14,210 nucleotides of DNA from CAVPDE01 sp964580575 (GTDB lineage: Bacteria > Desulfobacterota > DSM-4660 > Desulfatiglandales > HGW-15): NCBI GenBank assembly GCA_964580575.1, contig CAZOLJ010000102.1:1-14210 (forward strand), in the 5' to 3' direction. Positions 1-5,783 of the stretch are shown here, in pieces. The position numbers and the translations under genes were made by a program. How positions within the stretch are numbered: the stretch's first letter is position 1; the number at the start of each line of letters is the position of its first letter. The notes beneath the pieces are model-generated. The model searched no databases. It was not told the DNA's origin and saw only the letters and a list, made by a program, of their open reading frames with translations.

Positions 1-356
1 GGATAACTGCGTTGTCCGTGGAACTCACTTTTCTGTGGCTGTGAGTATAGGAAATTTGCCATTGTGTGTCAACAATGAGTGGGGCTCATCACGGGTCATG
101 GCTGACAGAGAACTCGCTTCCCGTGGGAGGGAAGATAGGCGACTTGGGATTGTGTGTCGAGGATAAAGAGTGTCCAAAAGGTATTGGATCCTTATTTTTT
201 GACGGTATGGCTCGGTGGTAGGAGGAGGAAAGAAGGTTACGATTAGCACCAGAAGAAAACATGTGATAGTTAAGCATTTAGATACCGGATAGTACAGCTA
301 ACAAATGAACTTCTTTCCTCCAGAATCGTTAAGATAAGAAGGTTCCCCTTTCCCTG
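1..356. other. Intergenic or uninformative stretch
   Basis: No convincing gene is visible in this left-edge stretch. The open frames here are short, have no ribosome binding site and no recognisable motif, and their composition looks random. The sequence is interrupted by stops in all frames and may hold the upstream region of a gene outside the window. No tRNA, strong hairpin or long repeat was seen by eye. Confidence 0.5.
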
Positions 357-710
357 TCAAAATTTCTCATTCTGATAGTCTCGAATAGGGTCAAACGCCT
401 TGCTGATACTGTACTTTATTGTATGACTGTTAAGGTCCAGCTCTGCTATGATGACCGGAACTTCACAAAATGGATCTAGAAATGCTTCACCCTTTATAGC
501 TTGTTCCTGCGTTGCCTCTTCCGTAAGATCAAACTGCTTTCCACAGTCCTTACATTTCAAGTCAAGTGTGTCAACCCCATTGAAGTACAAGAAGATTTTT
601 CCCTTGTCCTTGACCATCCTGTAATGAGGAGACACTCCAGCTCTGATGTTCTCACTTCCGCAATTAGGACACTTCGTCTCGCAAAACAGACAGTGACATT
701 TCTCTTCCAT
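357..710 (-). CDS. Small zinc-ribbon protein of unknown function
   Basis: A 117-residue protein I do not recognise beyond its metal-binding look. The N-terminus is Cys-rich (C5, C7, C10). A CPNC pair (14-17) and a CKDC pair (53-56) are spaced like the two knuckles of a zinc ribbon, with about 35 residues of mostly beta-prone sequence between them. The C-terminal half (57-117) is acidic and mixed, with no membrane segment or signal peptide, so it is probably cytoplasmic. I chose the ATG at 710 because GGAGG lies 8 bases upstream of it. An in-frame ATG five codons earlier (725) has a poorer site. It stands alone, followed upstream by a long non-coding stretch. Function could be nucleic-acid or protein binding, but nothing in the sequence decides this. 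Confidence 0.65.
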   Translation of the reverse strand: MEEKCHCLFCETKCPNCGSENIRAGVSPHYRMVKDKGKIFLYFNGVDTLDLKCKDCGKQFDLTEEATQEQAIKGEAFLDPFCEVPVIIAELDLNSHTIKYSISKAFDPIRDYQNEKF

Positions 711-1067
711 AGGTAATTCCTCCATGGTTTTGTTTGCCCTTAATCAAGGGGGCAAAGTTGATTGTAGGCCAAATTTGAAAGCCTGCTAACCAATTCCTTG
801 ACTCCCAAAGGGAAAAGGCTTGGTCTGACTTTTGGCTTTTGCCTCTAGTAGGTCCGTCTCTGTCCCTACAGAAAGTAAAGTACTACTAGTATCAAGTCAG
901 AAAAGTAAGGGTACTTATCTTGTTGTCATTTCGACCGAAGAGAGAAATCTTGGTTGAGCCAATTCAAAGACTTCTCGCTACCACTCCTTCGAAATGGCAC
1001 TCCTTTTAGTTCAACTTGGTACTAGTTCAAGCGAAACGCATATTTACTGAAAAGAAGGGGAAGACAA
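711..1067. other. Intergenic region with a palindromic repeat
   Basis: Divergent gap between the zinc-ribbon gene (minus) and the small lipoprotein gene (plus), so it should carry both promoters, though none is clear enough to call. It contains the inverted repeat at 923-1000, annotated separately. AGAAGGGGAAG just before 1068 is the ribosome binding site of the lipoprotein gene. Confidence 0.5.
923..1000. repeat. GTCATTTCGA-type imperfect inverted repeat
   Basis: The left arm reads TTGTCATTTCGACCGAAG followed by AGAGAAATCT. The right arm read on the minus strand gives TGCCATTTCGAAGG, then GCGAGAAGTCT. The arms are about 30 bases, imperfect, and separated by a short spacer. From general knowledge, dispersed elements with GTCATTTCGA ends and a GAGAAATCT inner part occur in many copies in various bacterial genomes and behave like small non-autonomous palindromic repeats. 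The right arm has drifted more than the left. Only one copy is seen in this window. Confidence 0.55.
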
Positions 1068-1298
1068 ATGAACAAGTATATCATGTTAATCGCGTTATTA
1101 ATCGCCCTTAGTGGGTGTGCTTTCGGGGTCTATGACGGTCGCAGTGGATTCCAAGGCGCAGTGATTGGGCTTCCCTATGCGTATGGACCTCCCGATAGGC
1201 ATTACTATGCAGATTTCTACGGATACGGCGACACGCATTATCCGTCTCATCCAGGGCGTTATTCCCGGGGCTATGGCGGGCACAAATACTTTCGATAA
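1068..1298 (+). CDS. Small Gly/Tyr-rich lipoprotein
   Basis: A 76-residue protein with a lipoprotein signal peptide: M-N-K-Y start, hydrophobic residues 5-14, and lipobox L14-S-G-C17, so cleavage before C17 is expected. The mature part is about 60 residues, rich in Gly, Tyr, His, Pro and Arg (for example YGYGDTHYPSHPGRYSRGYG) and has no predicted globular domain. AGAAGGGGAAG ends 5 bases before the ATG and supports the start. Such Tyr/Gly-rich tails occur in small envelope lipoproteins of unknown role, and the His/Tyr content could bind metals or surfaces, but that is a guess. The gene is isolated, with a terminator-like hairpin only much further downstream (1589-1614). Confidence 0.7.
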   Translation: MNKYIMLIALLIALSGCAFGVYDGRSGFQGAVIGLPYAYGPPDRHYYADFYGYGDTHYPSHPGRYSRGYGGHKYFR

Positions 1299-1465
1299 GG
1301 TATAATCGTAAATTGTCGAGGCCTTTCATGAAGGCATCCGAGTTGACACCCAATTGTTAGGCTGCTTCAAAGAAATTTGTTTGTGCCCTATTGACTTCAT
1401 GTAATTCGTTGGTAATTTTTGAGGGACCGCGTAACTTCAACATTTATGAAACAAACCACGTGACG

Positions 1466-1481
1466 GCTAGGAGCTCCTAGC
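1466..1481. promoter_or_regulatory. Perfect 16-bp palindrome, possible operator
   Basis: GCTAGGAGCTCCTAGC is identical on both strands, with no spacer. Such a gapless dyad suits a dimeric regulator binding site better than an RNA hairpin, since it leaves no loop. It lies in a long non-coding stretch with no gene starting immediately beside it, so its target is unclear. It may be chance. Confidence 0.3.
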
Positions 1482-1588
1482 TCTTAGTCTCCAAAGGTTA
1501 TGATTAAGAAAAGGGAGTTTACGCGTTACTCACACAGGGTTTCTCGGATGCACGCATAGCGGTACCTCGGGAGCCCAATCAAGACTTG

Positions 1589-1614
1589 AAGGCAGGGCGT
1601 TTCATCCCTGCCTT
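1589..1614 (+). terminator. Terminator-like hairpin
   Basis: AAGGCAGGG (1589-1597) pairs perfectly with CCCTGCCTT (1606-1614) around an 8-base loop. The tail TATCATTTAT follows on the plus strand. The stem and tail fit a Rho-independent terminator, though the T tract is broken. The nearest plus-strand gene ends almost 300 bases upstream, so the hairpin either ends a long 3' untranslated region, an unannotated small RNA, or an older gene that has been lost. Confidence 0.5.
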
Positions 1615-1743
1615 TATCATTTATGGGGTACGGATTTGAAGAGCAAAATGATTGCTACTTCTAATCCCGTGATCGCAGTGAGGAAACCCGCAGCGCCGAA
1701 GACAAAGTAGTGGGCCTATTCATGCTCATTGGAAAAGGCATGA

Positions 1744-1935
1744 TCCTCTGGAGATCTGTTCAGCTCCTGGATTAACGAACACGACGGGGGACATCTGGTG
1801 GGGTGTAACCCCATCCTCATCCTGGATGTCTTCGAACACGCCTTCATGATCGACTATGGTTTCAAGAGAGCCGATTTCATCACCGCTTTCTTCAAGAACA
1901 TTGACTGGAAGGCAGCCGAGGGAAGGCTTAAGTAA
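1744..1935 (+). pseudogene. 3' fragment of Fe/Mn superoxide dismutase
   Basis: The open frame from 1744 to the TAA at 1933-1935 reads as the C-terminal 60 or so residues of an iron/manganese superoxide dismutase. Recognisable parts in order are LFSSWINEHDGGH, then DVFEHAFMIDYG, then KRADFITAFFKNIDW. The Asp and His of DVFEH correspond to the conserved metal-ligand motif DxWEHAYYxDY. The enzyme, normally about 200 residues, converts superoxide to peroxide and oxygen. Here the N-terminal two thirds are missing: a TGA stop lies in frame at 1741-1743, and only a few codons before it could belong to the gene. There is no start codon or ribosome binding site. The well-preserved C-terminus suggests a recent loss. 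Confidence 0.8.
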
Positions 1936-1960
1936 AGCGGCATTCTTACCGCATCCACCA

Positions 1961-1991
1961 TCTCCCTCCCCCGTCCGAGGGGGAGGGGAGA
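1961..1991. repeat. GC-rich palindromic repeat (SPSPVRGGG type)
   Basis: TCTCCCTCCCCC (1961-1972) pairs with GGGGGAGGGGAGA (1979-1991) with one bulged G, around a 6-base loop. When read as protein, this kind of element gives the artificial string PSPSPVRGGG, often seen in spurious annotations from several proteobacterial and related genomes. It lies right after the superoxide dismutase remnant, between it and the 3' end of the lipoprotein gene on the other strand. It may act as a bidirectional terminator or be a dispersed repeat. Confidence 0.55.
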
Positions 1992-2137
1992 AATTGGCGT
2001 TATGGGGCATGCTCAGTTTAGGAAAGGGCGGCGAGGGAGGATTGGATCTCGCGCTCCTTCGAGAATTCATCCTTCACGTGGACAAGCACCTCTCCGTCGA
2101 GAAAAGTGTTCAGGCTGGGCCGCTTTTCCGAAAACTT

Positions 2138-2704
2138 CTACCGAAACCGATTTAGATTTTTTTCCAAGGAATCGAGCCTGAGGGAAATGTCTGCTCTCTC
2201 CTCTGACGTGGTGTATCTGCCTGCTTCCGTCATCCGCAAATAATCACGCCGAATGGAGTCCAGTCTGGATTGAAATTCTCGCCCCTCTGTCGAAGGCAAA
2301 CGCCCGCTGATTTTTCCGTCATCAATTCTCCTCTGGAGTGCGACAATCCTGTCCGCATTCTTTGGTTCTTCAATTCTTGCAGGCCGGGCGAGCGCTCTGT
2401 TGATCTCCTCCCGAAGCGCATCAAGTCTTCCATGCAGCCTGTCCCATTCGTCCCGGTAGACCCTTTTGTCTCTCAGCTCCGTAAAGTCTGTTCGAATACT
2501 TTTCAGTGTCGTCAGAAACGTCTGTGACTGATCAGGGGTAAGCGCGTTGGTTTTCAGCCCATCTCCAATCTTCTCCTGGATTACAACCATCTTGTTCTCT
2601 GCACTCCTTTCATAATCTGGCCATGTTTGAGGCATAGTGGCGCAGCTCGAAAACAAGGCCAGTACAAAAGCCACCAGCACGGTCAATAAAATAGAGTTTT
2701 TCAT
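2138..2704 (-). CDS. Lipoprotein with internally duplicated helical domain
   Basis: A 188-residue putative lipoprotein I do not recognise. The signal peptide spans residues 1-20 with a Cys at 21 (LFSSC), so lipid attachment at C21 is likely although the -3 position is Phe. The mature part is strongly helical and charged, and consists of two similar units, about 40-103 and 120-186. They share the pattern IV-x-I/L-Q-x-x-I-x-D-G, then a Thr/Ser-rich turn, F-x-x-x-L-x-S-I-R-x-D, then L-x-x-L-x-x-x-I/L-N-R. The ATG at 2704 is chosen because it begins the signal peptide and has GAAAGGGG 8 bases upstream. In-frame upstream starts (GTG 2824, ATG 2770) would bury the signal peptide. A small membrane-protein gene lies just upstream in the same direction. 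A role as a periplasmic or outer-membrane scaffold is only inferred. Confidence 0.7.
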   Translation of the reverse strand: MKNSILLTVLVAFVLALFSSCATMPQTWPDYERSAENKMVVIQEKIGDGLKTNALTPDQSQTFLTTLKSIRTDFTELRDKRVYRDEWDRLHGRLDALREEINRALARPARIEEPKNADRIVALQRRIDDGKISGRLPSTEGREFQSRLDSIRRDYLRMTEAGRYTTSEERADISLRLDSLEKNLNRFR

Positions 2705-2724
2705 TGCTATTCCCCTTTCTTCAG

Positions 2725-2749
2725 ATGCGCAATCATTCGATTGCGGCAT
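2725..2749 (-). promoter_or_regulatory. Hairpin in leader of lipoprotein gene
   Basis: CGCAATC (2728-2734) pairs with GATTGCG (2739-2745) around a 4-base loop, and the stem extends by ATG/CAT across one bulged G. On the minus strand it lies about 20 bases upstream of the lipoprotein start, just before its ribosome binding site. It could modulate translation or protect a processed messenger. No known riboregulator is recognised. Confidence 0.3.
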
Positions 2750-2795
2750 TACTACATTTAACCCACACATTGTTATCCCCTTTTTAACCAATGGT

Positions 2796-2972
2796 TTATT
2801 TGTATCCTCTTGTCCGTCCTTCACGATGCTCCCCCCTTTCTGTCCTTTCCCTGCTCTTTTCCCTAATTACATACAGATTCCTCCGGTACCAGGCCGCGTT
2901 CGCCACCCTGAAACACAGGTAGATGAACATGCCCAGTACAAAGCCAACGACTATCACCAACAAGGGACTCAT
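2796..2972 (-). CDS. 58-residue single-span membrane protein
   Basis: A short frame from ATG 2972 to TAA 2796-2798 encodes 58 residues. Residues 3-21 form one hydrophobic span (PLLVIVVGFVLGMFIYLCF), followed by a strongly basic, charged tail rich in Arg, Glu and Lys, so N-out/C-in topology is likely by the positive-inside rule. AAAGGGGG lies 7 bases before the ATG, an excellent ribosome binding site. It precedes the duplicated lipoprotein gene in the same direction, with 91 bases between its stop and that start, so they may share a messenger. I cannot name a family. The good start signal and clear membrane span make it more than chance despite its size. Confidence 0.6.
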   Translation of the reverse strand: MSPLLVIVVGFVLGMFIYLCFRVANAAWYRRNLYVIREKSRERTERGEHREGRTRGYK

Positions 2973-3011
2973 TCTGCTACCCCCTTTGTTAAATCTAGCG
3001 TGCAGTAAGGC

Positions 3012-3212
3012 TTAATCCCGCATTTTAACTAAAGCTAAATTGCGCTTAGTCTCGAAGATAGCTAATGGATATTTTGAGCATGCTATCCCTCTGGCAGTCC
3101 TTACCTCCATGATCCTGCTGCAAGAAAAGCACTTCACTGACCCTGTATAGTTGTCAAATACGCAGTGATCCAAATTGAGCTTATGCCCGCAAAAGACACC
3201 CTTCACTTTCAT
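3012..3212 (-). CDS. Cys-rich mini-protein, unknown
   Basis: A 66-residue protein with several possible metal ligands: C8, H10, C17, a C28-F-S-C31 pair and C45. The C-terminal 20 residues are basic, with no Cys. It is not recognised, but it looks like a small zinc-binding protein, perhaps similar in kind to the zinc-ribbon protein at 357-710. The ATG at 3212 is chosen because GGAGGGG ends 2 bases upstream. A longer version could start at GTG 3356, four bases after the stop of the broken response regulator, but its extra 48 residues have no clear features. It has no signal peptide or membrane span. Confidence 0.5.
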   Translation of the reverse strand: MKVKGVFCGHKLNLDHCVFDNYTGSVKCFSCSRIMEVRTARGIACSKYPLAIFETKRNLALVKMRD

Positions 3213-3359
3213 ATCCCCTCCCCTCATTCTCACTCCAGTTAAGAGATTGGTCCTGCCATCGCTGACACAGAGCGGAGACCATTTATTCAAGTCTTGATGA
3301 AGTGTCTCGGTACTCCTCTGCAACCCCACCGCATCTCTGCCACCCATCAGGATCACAAA

Positions 3360-3769
3360 TCACGTTCCCGCCTCATGTTCCGCTATCCAATAGACTCTGA
3401 ACGGTTTTGGGATTAAGGCATCAACAAGGTTCGTGTTCAGCTTTTCCCTATGCTTATCGCCACAGAACCCCTTACAACGACAACACGTGTCTTCGGGCAT
3501 TGTTCCTTGAGGATACGAGCCAACTCCCAACCATTCATGCGAGGCATCTGAAAATCGGTAATCACCCAATCGTATGAACCGGTAAATAAGAGACTCATAG
3601 CTTCGAGGCAAATTCCAGCCAGAGTCACAGCATAACCCATAAAGGAGAGCGTTCCTGACAGGAGCGTTCGGATGCTTTTGTCATCGTCTACTACTAGCAA
3701 CTGCCCCTTCTTTGCCAATGCTGGAAAGGGGTGCGCCCCTTTCTCCGTCACGATTTTAGGTACTAGCAA
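3360..3769 (-). pseudogene. Frameshifted single-domain response regulator
   Basis: A CheY-like receiver domain, normally phosphorylated on Asp by a histidine kinase. It starts at TTG 3769 with AGGAGGAAG just upstream. Visible residues are LLVVDDD (acidic pocket D28-D29), VITDFQMPRMNG with phospho-acceptor D72, and VVVV at 96-99, where the usual following Thr/Ser is Arg100. After V103 the frame runs into a stop at 3437. The expected C-terminal part, with the conserved Lys in LIPKPFRV, continues in another frame to the TGA at 3360, so one frameshift near 3460-3470 has broken the gene. No output domain is visible in either frame. The lost switch Thr and the frameshift both argue for a non-functional copy, unless the shift is an assembly error. 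Confidence 0.75.
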
Positions 3770-4013
3770 TTCTTCCTCCTGGTTTTTCCGACGTTAGCAT
3801 TGAACCTGCAAATGGTTTTGAGGCTAACCAATTGTCTTTCCCCCTATTTTCGTAAAACTGTTGCTCACCAAACATTTTCGCTTTTTCATTAGAGAGGACT
3901 TGCGCCAGATTCTGGATGGAAAGATCGCTGAAATCTTGAAGAACGAGATCGGCCATAAGGTACCCAGACAGGATGTGTTTCAATGGAGTTTGTGCGTCAA
4001 TGACGGCCCCCAT
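3756..4013 (-). CDS. Hypothetical small protein overlapping regulator start
   Basis: A possible 85-residue protein that I do not recognise. Its middle part (LMADLVLQDFSDLSIQNLAQ) is amphipathic and looks helical, and the rest is polar. No signal peptide, Cys motif or membrane span is seen. Its last 14 bases overlap the TTG start of the broken response regulator, and the AGGAGG of that gene lies inside this frame, an arrangement typical of translationally coupled neighbours. That is the main argument that it is real. Against it, the ATG at 4013 has no clear ribosome binding site, and an open plus-strand frame covers part of the same stretch. It may be the truncated C-terminus of a larger lost gene. 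Confidence 0.35.
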   Translation of the reverse strand: MGAVIDAQTPLKHILSGYLMADLVLQDFSDLSIQNLAQVLSNEKAKMFGEQQFYENRGKDNWLASKPFAGSMLTSEKPGGRIAST

Positions 4014-4234
4014 TGGCGGGCGGGCAAAGGAATACCCTCCCCCTTTTTAACCGCCCCCTGTATTGCCCAAGTTCAAGATCAGACAAAATTCTATGGTCAC
4101 TACCTGATAGCAAAAGAGGCACCCCCCATCCCCACGGTAGAAGGAGGGGTGGAGGCTGCCTTGCGTTGTTATTTAAAGTCGAGTATTGTGCCCAAAATTG
4201 TTCCCATTTCTGATGATCTCCAGTGATTCTCGAT
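4014..4234. other. Intergenic stretch left of the duplicated segment
   Basis: About 220 bases in which no gene is recognised. It holds C-rich and G-rich blocks (near 4121-4155) that could pair weakly. An open plus-strand frame running through it lacks a ribosome binding site and any motif. Together with the next 216 bases (the non-coding part of the duplicated segment) it forms a gene-free stretch of more than 400 bases. Confidence 0.4.
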
Positions 4235-4743
4235 AAGAACCTTCATTCGTATGGTGACCAGGATCATGCAGATCCTAGCTGCAAGTGGCAAGCCAACAAC
4301 CGGGCAGAGGCGGGAGGCTGGAATCATCTATTGATAACGAGGGATTAGATGAATGGGAGGGAAGCGTAAAGAAGATTGAAACGATTTGTTGGCCCTCAAT
4401 ACTTGGTGGAACCTCCATCTGTTGAGGGGACCTTTGAGGAAAGCCAGACCTTAATCTGACTCCTTGATCTCCCTCCGCAGTATCCCGAGCTCATGCATTT
4501 TCGCCCGTGAGGTACTCGGGTGGAGGCCCAGGATCGCTGCGGCCCCGACCTTTCCCTCGATGCGCCATCGGGTTTCAGGAAGGATTTAAAGAATTTGATT
4601 TCGCTCGGTCTCTTCTTGTGTTTGCCCAATTTTTTGGCATATCGGTCCATGAAGGCCTGGACTATTAGAGGGATGTCTTCTTTCCGCTGCCGTAATGGAG
4701 GGACGGTGATGGGGAAGACGTTGAGCGATAGTAAAGGCCCTGC
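4235..4743. repeat. Degenerate direct repeat, copy A
   Basis: This segment matches 8923-9610 in the same orientation over its whole length, with many point differences and one deletion of about 180 bases (the equivalent of roughly 9304-9482). The match begins at AAGAACCTTCATTCGTATG and ends at GATAGTAAAGG(C/T)CCTGC. It includes about 216 bases of sequence downstream of the activator gene as well as its 3' coding end, so it is a segmental duplication of DNA and not merely a protein-family match. By eye, identity outside the deletion is high, above four fifths. Confidence 0.85.
4451..4743 (-). pseudogene. 3' remnant of a sigma-54 activator gene
   Basis: The coding part of copy A corresponds to the end of the AAA+ domain and the Fis-type helix-turn-helix of the activator at 9139-11118. 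One frame gives LNVFPITVPPLRQRKEDIP and VQAFMDRYAKKLGK, nearly the same as the intact gene. The helix-turn-helix part follows in another frame (GAAAILGLHPST, then MHELGILRREIKESD). It carries an in-frame TAA after the NQIL of the helix-turn-helix segment, a deletion of about 60 codons, and a one-base loss next to GAGCGATAG. Everything upstream (PAS domains, Walker motifs, GAFTGA) is absent. It cannot encode a working protein and is a decaying relic of a second activator or of a partial duplication. Confidence 0.85.
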
Positions 4744-4927
4744 TATAGTGACCCCCTGATCGACAGTATCAGCAATAACAGGTATAGGGGGATGTGTCGT
4801 ACCCCGGCATGGCTGCGGGGATAGGCGATCACATCTGGACCTTACAAGAATTGCTTTGTTACAAATAATCAATATATTATAGGTTTACTGTACTTGCATA
4901 AAGACCACAAAAACAGGCGGTTCGAAT

Positions 4928-5548
4928 ATGCGACAGATATGGGCTGTGACTTGTCTTACGGCATTCCTTCTAGTGGGCTTGGCGAACGCGGCTGACCAAG
5001 CTCAGAATGAGGAAGCCGCCAAGGGCAAAGCGGAGGTACTAGAGGAGAAAGCCTCAGCCGAGGGTAGTAAGATGCTACCCACTCCGGCCGAGACCATCAC
5101 TAAGCCCCAAGCGCAGTCGGTCGATCCGACCGGCGAAGAGCCCTTGGAGGATGCGATCACCTGTCTTGCCCGCACCATCTACTGGGAGGCCAATCGCAAG
5201 GATGATGCCGAGATGGAAGCCATCGCCAATGTCGTTATGAACCGGCTCGGCCATAAAGGCTTCCCAAACACCATCTGTGGAGTTGTCAGGCAAGGCCACG
5301 AACAGGGTGCCTGCCAGTTCTCGTGGTGGTGCGATGGCCGTTCGGATGACGCAGAGGAGGAAGAGCCGTACTCGAAGGCCAAGGAAATCGCCCGCAAGGC
5401 CCTCAACCGGCAACTCAAGGACCGAAGCGGTGGAGCTTTGTATTTCCACCATCGGAAAGTAACCCCAAATTGGTCCAACGAATATATCAGGACGGTCGAG
5501 GTCGGCGAGCACGTCTTCTACAAGCCGGCTGGCGGCAAGGCCAAATAG
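4928..5548 (+). CDS. SleB-type cell-wall hydrolase, secreted
   Basis: A 206-residue exported protein of the cell-wall hydrolase SleB family (Hydrolase_2), which cleaves peptidoglycan. It has a Sec signal peptide at 1-21 (LTAFLLVGLANA, likely cut after A21), an Ala/Glu/Lys/Pro-rich linker at 22-72, and the hydrolase domain at about 76-198. The family motif ARTIYWEANR contains the likely catalytic Glu87. It is followed by AIANVVMNRL, a Cys pair region (C117, C129) and CQFSWWCDG. There is no peptidoglycan-binding repeat, so it is a short form. In Gram-negatives such enzymes act in the periplasm in wall remodelling. The in-sporulation role of Bacillus SleB need not apply. The ATG at 4928 begins the signal peptide and has AGGCGG about 7 bases upstream. 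It heads a plus-strand block but is not clearly cotranscribed with the next genes. Confidence 0.85.
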   Translation: MRQIWAVTCLTAFLLVGLANAADQAQNEEAAKGKAEVLEEKASAEGSKMLPTPAETITKPQAQSVDPTGEEPLEDAITCLARTIYWEANRKDDAEMEAIANVVMNRLGHKGFPNTICGVVRQGHEQGACQFSWWCDGRSDDAEEEEPYSKAKEIARKALNRQLKDRSGGALYFHHRKVTPNWSNEYIRTVEVGEHVFYKPAGGKAK

Positions 5549-5665
5549 GCTCTGTCGGTGAGCATCGCCAAGACTGCGAAACTTTTTAAGCGGCTGGTCT
5601 CTCAAGAGACGGCCGAACTGCCGATGGGATTGGATCGGTAAGCTCCGCTTTAAGGAGATGATCGT

Positions 5666-5737
5666 ATGTTGGGCTTGGGTTTAGTTGGGACGATCAAAGT
5701 TGTTATACTGATCGTGTGGCTTCTAAGGAGAATTTGA
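5666..5737 (+). CDS. 23-residue hydrophobic peptide
   Basis: A frame of 23 codons from ATG 5666 to TGA 5735-5737 with TAAGGAG 8 bases upstream. The product, from MLGLGLVGTIK to LIVWLLRRI, is a single short membrane-spanning helix interrupted by one Lys, with a double Arg at the C-terminal end that would stay in the cytoplasm. Such leaderless membrane peptides are common but are missed by size cut-offs. It lies between the hydrolase gene and the phosphatase-fold gene, 46 bases before the latter, so it may be the first gene of that transcript or a leader peptide. No family can be named. Confidence 0.5.
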   Translation: MLGLGLVGTIKVVILIVWLLRRI

Positions 5738-5783
5738 GAAAGTTTTTCGCCGATCAAACAAGAGTGATTGTATCGTTGAATCT

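Larger units (their letters stand above)
1299..1743. other. Long intergenic region with palindrome and hairpin
   Basis: No gene recognised over about 445 bases. Just after the lipoprotein stop there is a short hairpin (GCCTT/AAGGC, 1321-1335) without a T tract. Further on are a perfect 16-bp palindrome (1466-1481) and a strong hairpin followed by a T-containing tail (1589-1614), both annotated separately. The last part (about 1680-1743) probably holds degenerate superoxide dismutase sequence upstream of the readable fragment. Confidence 0.5.

Noticed and set aside
995..1010. TGGCAC half-site before the small lipoprotein gene
   Set aside because: At the -12 position the needed GC is AG, and the TGGCAC lies inside the right arm of the palindromic repeat.
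1726..2070. Minus-strand open frame of about 114 codons
   Set aside because: Antisense of the superoxide dismutase fragment and of the GC-rich palindrome.
1856..2155. Plus-strand open frame of about 100 codons
   Set aside because: Its middle is the GC-rich palindrome read as protein; the part before it is superoxide dismutase sequence in the wrong frame.
4121..4155. C-rich and G-rich blocks that might pair
   Set aside because: Pairing is short and interrupted, with a large loop and no T tract.
3861..4226. Plus-strand open frame of about 120 codons
   Set aside because: No ribosome binding site or known motif, and it overlaps the minus-strand frame that is coupled to the regulator start.
4833..4860. 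Possible sigma-54 promoter (TGGACC ... TTGCT) before the cell-wall hydrolase gene
   Set aside because: The GG and GC elements are 14 bases apart; the class requires 10.
5075..5605. Long minus-strand open frame opposite the cell-wall hydrolase
   Set aside because: Antisense shadow; the plus-strand frame has signal peptide and family motifs.
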